DNA of 64,000 nt, taken from contig OZ059894.1 in NCBI GenBank assembly GCA_964057225.1, positions 11,108,131 through 11,172,130 on the forward strand. The letters are read 5' to 3'. Positions 30,759 through 41,500 of the stretch are shown here, piece by piece. Made by a program: the position numbers and the translations under genes. The notes beneath the pieces are model-generated. The model was not told the origin of the DNA. It made no database searches and was given only the letters and a program-made list of their open reading frames with translations. Position 1 is the first letter of the stretch; every line of letters starts with the position of its first letter. This stretch comes from Auanema rhodensis. Its lineage: Eukaryota; Nematoda; Chromadorea; Rhabditida; Rhabditidae.

Positions 30759-31187
30759 CTGCAACAATTACAACTATAAAAATAAAAAATAAAAATAAAA
30801 AATTTTTCTGAATATAAAAAAAAAAAAAAAAAAACAATAGAAAATGTCAAGAGGGAAGTACAAAAACTTCACGAATACAATAAAAAATTAAATTACTAAT
30901 CACACGTAGTACAATAGTAAAAAATATAAACAAAGCAAAAATAGGTTATAAAATAATATAAACAAAAGAAAATCACTACATATAGAAACAAATGCAACAG
31001 TTATAAACAAACAAATCTTTTTATCAAGATCTTCAATCTTTGATAACATCAAGTTTATTTATCCGAATAATATACATAAAAAGTAATCCTTTGTACAGGC
31101 TTTTTATACATTGTATCCGTAAACACATACTATTCTACAATAAACTAAGGGACGTTTATCATAGGTCAACCCACAGATGCGAACAAA
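30759..31187. other. AT-rich region between the two accessory genes
   Basis: About 430 bp with no convincing ORF. A minus-strand TATAAAAA (31108-31101) faces the antisense gene and a plus-strand TATATAAAG (31188-31196) faces the zinc-knuckle ORF, so this may be a divergent promoter region; that is inference. Confidence 0.4.
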
Positions 31188-31226
31188 TATATAAAGAGGG
31201 AAACCATTGTTTTTCTCAATTCAGTG
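31188..31226 (+). promoter_or_regulatory. Core promoter of the zinc-knuckle ORF
   Basis: TATATAAAG at 31188-31196 and an initiator-like TCAGTG at 31221-31226, about 33 nt apart, just before ATG 31230. The same TTCAG could instead be a 3' splice site (TTTTCTCAATTCAG) used for cis- or trans-splicing. Confidence 0.45.
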
Positions 31227-31229
31227 CTA

Positions 31230-31691
31230 ATGGATGAAATAACGTCCAATTTAAGTGAGAACACTTCCTTTGAGGAAGATCTCAAAAATTATTCTCATCT
31301 ACCCAACACCACTGCCAACCTAAGGCAGCTAATGGTTCTAGAGAAAAGGTTTTATGATAACCTCGCCAGCGCTGTCAACCACATTTCCGCGCGCCTGGAC
31401 AACATCAACAACACACTGAATCTAAAGCTCGATAATTTAGCTGTTCAGACGGCTCCTAAAGCCTCCTGCATATTCTGCAACAAGCCTACAGCTGATGGCC
31501 ATCGTACAGCTGCTTGTCCGATTTACCCCTCGTCCCCAGAGCGTACCATACGCTTACACGAATTGGGACTATGCATAAAATGTTTGAACCCAAAACATTC
31601 AGCAATGTGCGAAGTATCCTGCTATAAGTGCAAGGCCGATACTCACCATGGGGTGGTCTGTGGTGACGTCAAACGCAAAAGATATACATAA
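31230..31691 (+). CDS. Gag-like zinc-knuckle accessory protein (153 aa)
   Basis: Begins at ATG 31230; the upstream in-frame GTG at 31224 lies in the promoter/splice signal. The first 80 or so residues are hydrophilic and helical, then come three Cys/His knuckles: CIFCNKPTADGHRTAAC, CIKCLNPKHSAMC and CYKCKADTHHGVVC. The same three-knuckle plan occurs at residues 404-466 of the main polyprotein, but sequence is clearly different and the DUF1759-like Gag core is absent. Likely an RNA-binding accessory protein or a remnant of a second Gag. It ends 9 bp before the 3' LTR, whose AATAAA would serve its mRNA. Confidence 0.7.
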   Translation: MDEITSNLSENTSFEEDLKNYSHLPNTTANLRQLMVLEKRFYDNLASAVNHISARLDNINNTLNLKLDNLAVQTAPKASCIFCNKPTADGHRTAACPIYPSSPERTIRLHELGLCIKCLNPKHSAMCEVSCYKCKADTHHGVVCGDVKRKRYT

Positions 31692-31700
31692 TGCCGGGAA

Positions 31701-32030
31701 TGTCACGGTCAACGTGAAAATACGAACTTTATTGTGTTAACGTTTTGTTTGTATTTTTTGTATTAACTCCACCCCCTTTAACCATCTGGTGCCTCCCTAT
31801 AAAAGGGAGAACCAAATGGTTAAAATTTTTATGTCTCACCAATTTTGTATTGATTTTAGAATTTTCTTGGAAATTCTAAAATCAATCCACTTGTTAACTT
31901 TACTGTTGTTGCATTTGTTGAATAAACCTTTCTTCATTTAACTTGTCTTAACGCATAATACCGCACTCATACGAACCGACTCCATACTTGGACTGATACT
32001 TGGAGGTAAAAGTTCAGTTGTCAAGCGACA
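31701..32030 (+). repeat. 3' LTR of BEL element 1
   Basis: 330 bp, same sequence as 21811-22140 by eye. The bases before it (GCCGGGAA) are only weakly purine-rich, so the polypurine tract is short or unconventional. GGCCC follows. Confidence 0.95.
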
Positions 32031-32098
32031 GGCCCAACGTTGCTTGACTTGCCAGATCGGACGGGATGGCGTACTTTCAACGTGGTATGGTCGTAAGC
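32031..32098 (-). pseudogene. 5S rRNA: 5S rRNA gene (type b), 5' part, split by BEL element 1
   Basis: Carries the second GGCCC (32031-32035) and the first 63 nt of 5S. It retains the transcription start but only part of the internal promoter. Confidence 0.95.
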
Positions 32099-32240
32099 AA
32101 TGTCATATTCTTCATTATCAGTTATATCACTCTAAATCTTGTTGTTAATAGATACGACCACAAAGAAAACAACAGGAACAGTAACAATAACAAAAAAAAT
32201 TTTTTTTTCACCTATGTGTCTAAAGGTTAGCCATGTATCC

Positions 32241-32288
<48 letters not shown>

Positions 32289-33468
32289 ACAGTAAAAAGT
32301 CCAATCAAGAGAGAAATTTTTTCAACACATAGTTGTTTTTTTTTTAAATATCATTGTTTTTCCTCATAACTCGGTTTAAACTCGTTCTAACCCGTTGAAA
32401 TACGTCTAGAAAGTCTTTATAACATGCATATGTATGATAGAACTTCATATTTATTGTAATAGAAAATTTTATTTTCAGACGTCTTGGTTAACAATGATAT
32501 GTTTTACCCCCTTATAATTTTTATCATAATGTTCCTTATACGGAACGCTCAATGAAACTTGCTTCCAGAAAAATTTCTTTCTATTTTTTCTTCATATGTA
32601 CGTAGATACTATAGAGAACTATGATAGAAAACTTTAACATTCACGAAATCATCATTTCTCATTACGCTACGGAGGTTTAAAAAGCTGTGTTTTACCTTAT
32701 AATAGACCGGAAAACCCTTGTGTTAAAACTGGACCGTTTTTACACATATAAAAATGTCCCGTATTCGGGACCCTAATGTAACTTTTGATTCCCTATATTT
32801 TTTTTCATGAAATTTACAATCTACTGTAGAAAGAAGAATTATTTTTATAAAAACTGTAAATTTTTGAAAAATGAAAACAAAACGAAAACAAAAACAACTT
32901 TTTTTTGAACATTTTCTCACACAAGGGTCCCCCCTTACCTACTTTTTTTCTCATTACTCGTTTCAACCTCATCCGATCACTCTGCAAACATGTTTAATCG
33001 TTCTAACTTGTTGAAATACGTCTTAAAAGTCTAAACAACATGCATATGCATAATAGAAACCACCCGAATAGGCCCCCACGCACTAAACGAGATATATACA
33101 TTACCAGTATAGTAATAGAACACATATTGAAGATTAATTCGATAAGAACAATTTATTGACGTAGAGAATGTTTGTTCCGAAAAACTACAATATTAAACTA
33201 TAAAAGTAACAAAAGCGTAGAGGCAGCAAAGACATGAATAAACATAAATGTAAATACAGAATTACCAGGTAGTACATAAGTATGACAAAAAATTATAAGA
33301 AAGCCATGAAAATAGAAGGTTTGTGAACAAATGAGAGGTACATCTTTGATCGTATAGTCATTTCTAAACCGTTCGTATGCTGCAGCATCGTCATAAGCGT
33401 CACTCAAGTTGAATTTCCATGTGTACTACACGATTTTCATTCTTATTGTTACATTCTTTCCCTGAGGG
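32099..33468. repeat. Array spacer between 5S pair and U2 3' end
   Basis: As 684-2049; TA tract 32244-32286. No gene seen. Confidence 0.85.
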
Positions 33469-33654
33469 AATGGGCCGTTCCCGCCAGCAGTGCAAGAGCG
33501 GGTCGACCCGTGAGGTGGAGCTAGCAAGCCAGCATCTACCTCAAGTCTCAAAAATCGGTTAACCTTATTGTGAACCAATGGAACACATATCGAAGGTTAA
33601 TTCGATAAGAACGATTACTACACTTTGATCTTAGCCAAAAGGCCGAGAAGCGAT
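33469..33654 (-). ncRNA. U2: U2 snRNA gene, uninterrupted
   Basis: Same 186-nt gene as 8282-8467, with normal 5' flank. Confidence 0.95.
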
Positions 33655-34097
33655 ACAGCATAGCCATGAGTATCAAAGACATCAAGCAAATGTATCGTAC
33701 TTGTTACGAGTGCACTCTCTCATTTGAATATAAAAGTGTGGTTTGACAATCTTGACTGTACAGGTCATAAATGGCTCATATAAACTGTGGATTTACTCAA
33801 CTTTTGGACTTATTTTTTTCTTATTCGAAGCGCTGCACTTTTTTCTATTCTTTTTATTCAAATACTTGTATATAGTTTTATATGTACGGTTGCAAAGTTT
33901 CCGAATATTTTATATATTTTTATACAATAATTAGGAGAAGGTTAATACAATGAAATCTCCCAACTTTACAGTGTTTGTATTGCTTACAGTATCTAGAACA
34001 ACCACTCTTGTAATATTAGAGCACATATCAATCAACAACTTTTTCTAGTTATCAAAGCTTTTTTATTTCTTCAAGATATTTCAAATAAAATATAAAA
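33655..34097. repeat. Spacer upstream of U2
   Basis: Same 443-bp segment as 8468-8910. No gene seen. Confidence 0.8.
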
Positions 34098-34215
34098 GCT
34101 TACGACACCCGGGATTCCCAAGCCGTCTCCGATCCAAGTACTAACCGGGCCCAACGTTGCTTGACTTGCCAGATCGGACGGGATGGCGTACTTTCAACGT
34201 GGTATGGTCGTAAGC
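34098..34215 (-). rRNA. 5S rRNA: 5S rRNA gene, type a
   Basis: Same 118-nt sequence as the copy at 206-323. Confidence 0.96.
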
Positions 34216-34457
34216 AATGTTATATTCTTCATTATCAGTTATATCACTCTAAATCTTGTTGTTAATAGTTAGGACCACAAAGAAAACAACAGGAACAGTA
34301 ACAAATGAAATGCCCAAACTTTACAGTGTTCGAGTTATTTACAGTATCTAAGACTACCTCTGTCGTGTTATTAGAGCAAACATTCGATTAACAACAACTT
34401 TTTTTTAGTTATCAAAGCTTTTTTATTTCTTCAAAAAATTTCAAATAAAATATAAAA

Positions 34458-34575
34458 GCTTACGACACCCGGGATTCCCAAGCCGTCTCCGATCCAAGTA
34501 CTAACCGGGCCCAACGTTGCTTGACTTGCCAGATCGGACGGGATGGCGTACTTTCAACGTGGTATGGTCGTAAGC
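34458..34575 (-). rRNA. 5S rRNA: 5S rRNA gene, type b
   Basis: Same 118-nt sequence. Confidence 0.96.
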
Positions 34576-34717
34576 AATGTCATATTCTTCATTATCAGTT
34601 ATATCACTCTAAATCTTGTTGTTAATAGATACGACCACAAAGAAAACAACAGGAACAGTAACAATAACAAAAAAAATTTTTTTTTCACCTATGTGTCTAA
34701 AGGTTAGCCATGTATCC

Positions 34718-34759
<42 letters not shown>

Positions 34760-35939
34760 ACAGTAAAAAGTCCAATCAAGAGAGAAATTTTTTCAACACA
34801 TAGTTGTTTTTTTTTTAAATATCATTGTTTTTCCTCATAACTCGGTTTAAACTCGTTCTAACCCGTTGAAATACGTCTAGAAAGTCTTTATAACATGCAT
34901 ATGTATGATAGAACTTCATATTTATTGTAATAGAAAATTTTATTTTCAGACGTCTTGGTTAACAATGATATGTTTTACCCCCTTATAATTTTTATCATAA
35001 TGTTCCTTATACGGAACGCTCAATGAAACTTGCTTCCAGAAAAATTTCTTTCTATTTTTTCTTCATATGTACGTAGATACTATAGAGAACTATGATAGAA
35101 AACTTTAACATTCACGAAATCATCATTTCTCATTACGCTACGGAGGTTTAAAAAGCTGTGTTTTACCTTATAATAGACCGGAAAACCCTTGTGTTAAAAC
35201 TGGACCGTTTTTACACATATAAAAATGTCCCGTATTCGGGACCCTAATGTAACTTTTGATTCCCTATATTTTTTTTCATGAAATTTACAATCTACTGTAG
35301 AAAGAAGAATTATTTTTATAAAAACTGTAAATTTTTGAAAAATGAAAACAAAACGAAAACAAAAACAACTTTTTTTTGAACATTTTCTCACACAAGGGTC
35401 CCCCCTTACCTACTTTTTTTCTCATTACTCGTTTCAACCTCATCCGATCACTCTGCAAACATGTTTAATCGTTCTAACTTGTTGAAATACGTCTTAAAAG
35501 TCTAAACAACATGCATATGCATAATAGAAACCACCCGAATAGGCCCCCACGCACTAAACGAGATATATACATTACCAGTATAGTAATAGAACACATATTG
35601 AAGATTAATTCGATAAGAACAATTTATTGACGTAGAGAATGTTTGTTCCGAAAAACTACAATATTAAACTATAAAAGTAACAAAAGCGTAGAGGCAGCAA
35701 AGACATGAATAAACATAAATGTAAATACAGAATTACCAGGTAGTACATAAGTATGACAAAAAATTATAAGAAAGCCATGAAAATAGAAGGTTTGTGAACA
35801 AATGAGAGGTACATCTTTGATCGTATAGTCATTTCTAAACCGTTCGTATGCTGCAGCATCGTCATAAGCGTCACTCAAGTTGAATTTCCATGTGTACTAC
35901 ACGATTTTCATTCTTATTGTTACATTCTTTCCCTGAGGG
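34576..35939. repeat. Array spacer between 5S pair and U2 3' end
   Basis: As 684-2049; TA tract 34721-34757. No gene seen. Confidence 0.85.
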
Positions 35940-36125
35940 AATGGGCCGTTCCCGCCAGCAGTGCAAGAGCGGGTCGACCCGTGAGGTGGAGCTAGCAAGC
36001 CAGCATCTACCTCAAGTCTCAAAAATCGGTTAACCTTATTGTGAACCAATGGAACACATATCGAAGGTTAATTCGATAAGAACGATTACTACACTTTGAT
36101 CTTAGCCAAAAGGCCGAGAAGCGAT
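35940..36125 (-). ncRNA. U2: U2 snRNA gene, uninterrupted
   Basis: Same 186-nt gene as 8282-8467. Confidence 0.95.
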
Positions 36126-36568
36126 ACAGCATAGCCATGAGTATCAAAGACATCAAGCAAATGTATCGTACTTGTTACGAGTGCACTCTCTCATTTGAAT
36201 ATAAAAGTGTGGTTTGACAATCTTGACTGTACAGGTCATAAATGGCTCATATAAACTGTGGATTTACTCAACTTTTGGACTTATTTTTTTCTTATTCGAA
36301 GCGCTGCACTTTTTTCTATTCTTTTTATTCAAATACTTGTATATAGTTTTATATGTACGGTTGCAAAGTTTCCGAATATTTTATATATTTTTATACAATA
36401 ATTAGGAGAAGGTTAATACAATGAAATCTCCCAACTTTACAGTGTTTGTATTGCTTACAGTATCTAGAACAACCACTCTTGTAATATTAGAGCACATATC
36501 AATCAACAACTTTTTCTAGTTATCAAAGCTTTTTTATTTCTTCAAGATATTTCAAATAAAATATAAAA
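36126..36568. repeat. Spacer upstream of U2
   Basis: Same 443-bp segment as 8468-8910. No gene seen. Confidence 0.8.
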
Positions 36569-36686
36569 GCTTACGACACCCGGGATTCCCAAGCCGTCTC
36601 CGATCCAAGTACTAACCGGGCCCAACGTTGCTTGACTTGCCAGATCGGACGGGATGGCGTACTTTCAACGTGGTATGGTCGTAAGC
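36569..36686 (-). rRNA. 5S rRNA: 5S rRNA gene, type a
   Basis: Same 118-nt sequence as the copy at 206-323. Confidence 0.96.
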
Positions 36687-36928
36687 AATGTTATATTCTT
36701 CATTATCAGTTATATCACTCTAAATCTTGTTGTTAATAGTTAGGACCACAAAGAAAACAACAGGAACAGTAACAAATGAAATGCCCAAACTTTACAGTGT
36801 TCGAGTTATTTACAGTATCTAAGACTACCTCTGTCGTGTTATTAGAGCAAACATTCGATTAACAACAACTTTTTTTTAGTTATCAAAGCTTTTTTATTTC
36901 TTCAAAAAATTTCAAATAAAATATAAAA

Positions 36929-37046
36929 GCTTACGACACCCGGGATTCCCAAGCCGTCTCCGATCCAAGTACTAACCGGGCCCAACGTTGCTTGACTTGC
37001 CAGATCGGACGGGATGGCGTACTTTCAACGTGGTATGGTCGTAAGC
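36929..37046 (-). rRNA. 5S rRNA: 5S rRNA gene, type b
   Basis: Same 118-nt sequence. Confidence 0.96.
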
Positions 37047-37188
37047 AATGTCATATTCTTCATTATCAGTTATATCACTCTAAATCTTGTTGTTAATAGA
37101 TACGACCACAAAGAAAACAACAGGAACAGTAACAATAACAAAAAAAATTTTTTTTTCACCTATGTGTCTAAAGGTTAGCCATGTATCC

Positions 37189-37264
<76 letters not shown>

Positions 37265-38444
37265 ACAGTAAAAAGTCCAATCAAGAGAGAAATTTTTTCA
37301 ACACATAGTTGTTTTTTTTTTAAATATCATTGTTTTTCCTCATAACTCGGTTTAAACTCGTTCTAACCCGTTGAAATACGTCTAGAAAGTCTTTATAACA
37401 TGCATATGTATGATAGAACTTCATATTTATTGTAATAGAAAATTTTATTTTCAGACGTCTTGGTTAACAATGATATGTTTTACCCCCTTATAATTTTTAT
37501 CATAATGTTCCTTATACGGAACGCTCAATGAAACTTGCTTCCAGAAAAATTTCTTTCTATTTTTTCTTCATATGTACGTAGATACTATAGAGAACTATGA
37601 TAGAAAACTTTAACATTCACGAAATCATCATTTCTCATTACGCTACGGAGGTTTAAAAAGCTGTGTTTTACCTTATAATAGACCGGAAAACCCTTGTGTT
37701 AAAACTGGACCGTTTTTACACATATAAAAATGTCCCGTATTCGGGACCCTAATGTAACTTTTGATTCCCTATATTTTTTTTCATGAAATTTACAATCTAC
37801 TGTAGAAAGAAGAATTATTTTTATAAAAACTGTAAATTTTTGAAAAATGAAAACAAAACGAAAACAAAAACAACTTTTTTTTGAACATTTTCTCACACAA
37901 GGGTCCCCCCTTACCTACTTTTTTTCTCATTACTCGTTTCAACCTCATCCGATCACTCTGCAAACATGTTTAATCGTTCTAACTTGTTGAAATACGTCTT
38001 AAAAGTCTAAACAACATGCATATGCATAATAGAAACCACCCGAATAGGCCCCCACGCACTAAACGAGATATATACATTACCAGTATAGTAATAGAACACA
38101 TATTGAAGATTAATTCGATAAGAACAATTTATTGACGTAGAGAATGTTTGTTCCGAAAAACTACAATATTAAACTATAAAAGTAACAAAAGCGTAGAGGC
38201 AGCAAAGACATGAATAAACATAAATGTAAATACAGAATTACCAGGTAGTACATAAGTATGACAAAAAATTATAAGAAAGCCATGAAAATAGAAGGTTTGT
38301 GAACAAATGAGAGGTACATCTTTGATCGTATAGTCATTTCTAAACCGTTCGTATGCTGCAGCATCGTCATAAGCGTCACTCAAGTTGAATTTCCATGTGT
38401 ACTACACGATTTTCATTCTTATTGTTACATTCTTTCCCTGAGGG
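37047..38444. repeat. Array spacer between 5S pair and U2 3' end
   Basis: As 684-2049, with the longest uninterrupted TA tract (37192-37262, 71 bp). No gene seen. Confidence 0.85.
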
Positions 38445-38593
38445 AATGGGCCGTTCCCGCCAGCAGTGCAAGAGCGGGTCGACCCGTGAGGTGGAGCTAG
38501 CAAGCCAGCATCTACCTCAAGTCTCAAAAATCGGTTAACCTTATTGTGAACCAATGGAACACATATCGAAGGTTAATTCGATAAGAACGATTA
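38445..38593 (-). pseudogene. U2: U2 snRNA gene, 3' part, split by Utopia copy 4
   Basis: Sm site and stem-loops III-IV, ending in the 59-bp target duplication. Partner of 42304-42398. Confidence 0.9.
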
Positions 38594-41500
38594 ATGGTTT
38601 ATTGAATAACTAATGTTATGATACAATAAATAACCAATAAAAAAGAGCCCAGAATCGGGGAGACGGTATTACCAGTACAACTTAAAACAGCAAGTAATTA
38701 AAAAGTACATAATAAGACACATTGCCAACAGAGGCTAAAACGACTCAAGAGTCGGGGGAGTGGGTTAAAAAAAAATGAACAAAAAAAATGAATATTAAAG
38801 CAGAACAATGAGAAATCAAGTGCCGCTATGATCAAACAATTTGAGTGCCTACGGCAATGATGTTAAAAATAAACAACAAAATACATGTACCAATGAAGGT
38901 CAGAAAGAAAGAAACAAAAGACAAAATAAGTAATACAAAAAGTAAATACATTACAATCAAATCACAAACAAGTCAATTGATAATTTCTTCTTCATATTGC
39001 CTTACACCAGAAACATGTTCCACGTAGATATTCCTGGCCCACTTGATGGTATCGGCGACGACGAGCTTCTCCATTAGCCGGTTGTAGTGGCTGCTGATCT
39101 TGAGTGATCGGAGGGCTTGTCCGTTGAGCGGGTCCATAGTTCCAAGCATTCCTACGACATACGCTTCTACACTAGTCTTATAACCAAGACATTGGTATTG
39201 GCTGGCTATGTCAGCATATTTCCTCTCCTTTATCATACGCGCGGCTATCATGGCTTGACGGCGGTTTTCATAGCTCACTGTAACATCAACGATACTACAG
39301 TGTTTTGCGTCATGATCGACCACTACTATGTCAGGTCGGAGTGTACTATTAATGCCAGGAAGAGGCTGGTTAGTGTAAACTTCTCCGTTTTTAGGCTCTG
39401 GCAGGGCTTTGATAAGACGGTCCACGATGTTGTTGTGGCGGAGTTGGATTGCTCTCGTGTGAGAGTGGCAGTGTCCAAGAACATGTGCAGCAGTTTCGTT
39501 GGAGTAACTACACCTGCGGCACTGTTTGTTTCCTTCTCCGTGTCTTCTACAGCCATTGAGCTGGAGAGTATTGAGTCGAGCCTTGTGGATGAATCGCCAA
39601 TCAGCAAACCGTATGAAATCTCCCTTCGCCATAAAGTGATTGGACGCTTTGTTGAGCATTGTGACATCAAAGACTTTCCCTTGATCCGGTTTTTGAAGAA
39701 GGATCCGAAGGTCTTTCAGCCATAATGCACGTCGCAGGCTTCTGTGGCATAGTGAAGGTGTTAACAGTTGGTTGTTTAGATTGAGTTCTAAACCACTTTC
39801 GAGGCATGTCCAGTTAGCGTTGATGAGTTTCTTGAGTTGACGCATCGCTACTCTTACTCTAGTCCAGATGGAGGAAACATCAGATGTTTCGGTGTCGAAA
39901 ATGCCATCAACGGAACCGTTGTAATATGCAGCTGTCTCATCGTTACTGGCTTGACGTTTAATCCTTTTTGATGCTACTTTTTTTGAGTCTTGATGCGCAA
40001 TATCAGCTACTACAAGATCAGATGACTTCAAAAGTTGGTAGGCATGAGTGACTTCACAGACGTCTGACAGGTGTTGGAGTCGAGAGAGACCAAGTCCGCC
40101 GTAGTTAGTTGGCAGGTAGATTGGTTCAGCACTGGCGTTTGGAGGATAGTGCATCCATCTACGGGCACAGCGTTTGAGTTCTTTGTCAAAGGCGACTAGT
40201 TTACTCTTTGGGACGTGGCCATTCGTCATATGAAAATTAAGGCAGGGCATCAGGAAGGTGCGTACTGCGTCAGCTTTCTGCCATTCAGCAAGTAAGGATT
40301 TGTCAATTTTTTCCAAGTGTTGACTCATAATATTCACTGTTGGAACCGCAGACTTATGTAAATGCATTCCAGTAGGGATTCCCAGGTGGGAGTAGCTGTC
40401 GAATTTGCTGAGAGCGGGTAGAGAGGAGCTCTGTAGCATGTATGAGGCTGTTGATATTTTCCCTTTGTCGATCGTCAAGGTGGCGCATTTCGCTGGTTTG
40501 AAGGTCAAGCCTGTGAAATTAGCCGCATTTGATGCTGCGTCCAACATTTTCTGTAGATCTTCTGATGATGAGGAGACCAGGGCAAGGTCATCGGCGTACG
40601 CTAGCACAGCGATGTTGTGGTTGTGTAGCTTATAGCCAGTAGAGGATTCCAAGATGGTTTTAATTAGAGGTTCAATGGCAAGGTTGAACAGGATCGGAGA
40701 TAGTGGGGATCCTTGTAACACACCTGCATGAACTGGAATGGTCGATGTGAGTCCGGAGCCTGTCTGGATTCTTGTAGAGGCATCTGTGTATAGAGCTCGT
40801 ACTCGGGATATTGAGGCTTCAGCCACTCCTGACCATCTTAGAACGTCTAGCAGAGTTTCGTGTGGCAGCGATCCAAAAGCGTTTGCGAGATCAAGCCAAG
40901 CAATTGCAATTTTCTCACGTTTACGTTTAGCGTCCGCAATGGTACTTTGCAACATAAAGTTGTGTTCCATGCATCCAGCTTTGGCCACAAAGCCCTTTTG
41001 GGAGGGAGAAAGTCTTTTTTCTGCTCTTGCCCATGTTAGCAGTCGATGCGTAAGACAAGCTGAGTACGTCTTACCAATTGTGCACGAAAGTGCTATTGGT
41101 CGCCAGTTGTTAATGTCAGCTTTATCACCTTTCTTATGGATGAGGACGGTGGTCGACTCTTTCCAGGAAAAAGGGATGTGTCCTAGCTTGTGTACGGTGT
41201 TAAATATCGCTGCTAATATGTGACCTCCTTGGTCAAATTTCTTCCAGTGCGAGTATCGAAGTCCATCAGCTCCTGGAGCCGTATCGCTGCAACGTCGTAT
41301 GCGTTCCCAGACTTCCAAAGGGGTGAAAACACCTTCTAATGGGTCGGTACTAGCTGGCAAATCCGGTCTGGTGACTGTGATGGGGAGGGCTGGGCCTTGA
41401 CTGCTGTGAACAGAAAGGAAATGTTTTTCAACCTCTGCAGATGGTATGGTGCAGGTTTCACTTTGTTCTCCGAGCAGTTGTCGAAAGGCTTTCTTCTTGT

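Larger units (their letters stand above)
21811..32030 (+). mobile_element. BEL/Pao LTR retrotransposon 1, env-bearing, with accessory genes
   Basis: A 10,220-bp element with two 330-bp LTRs (TGTCACGG...AAGCGACA), GGCCC target duplication, primer-binding site, one gag-pol-env reading frame and a 1.5-kb region before the 3' LTR. The LTRs look identical by eye, so insertion is recent. It sits at nt 64-68 of the 5S gene, in the internal promoter region, antisense to 5S. BEL/Pao assignment rests on the Gag DUF1759-like region, the three-knuckle zinc cluster, the protease-RT-RNase H-integrase order and the C-terminal integrase extension. The envelope is of the phlebovirus Gc-like type seen in nematode BEL/Pao elements such as Tas and Cer7. 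Confidence 0.95.

Noticed and set aside
30555..30850. Overlapping minus-strand ORFs of 69-110 aa taken as unspliced proteins
   Set aside because: They run into poly-pyrimidine intron sequence (Phe- and Tyr-rich stretches). The spliced three-exon reading explains the coding parts better.
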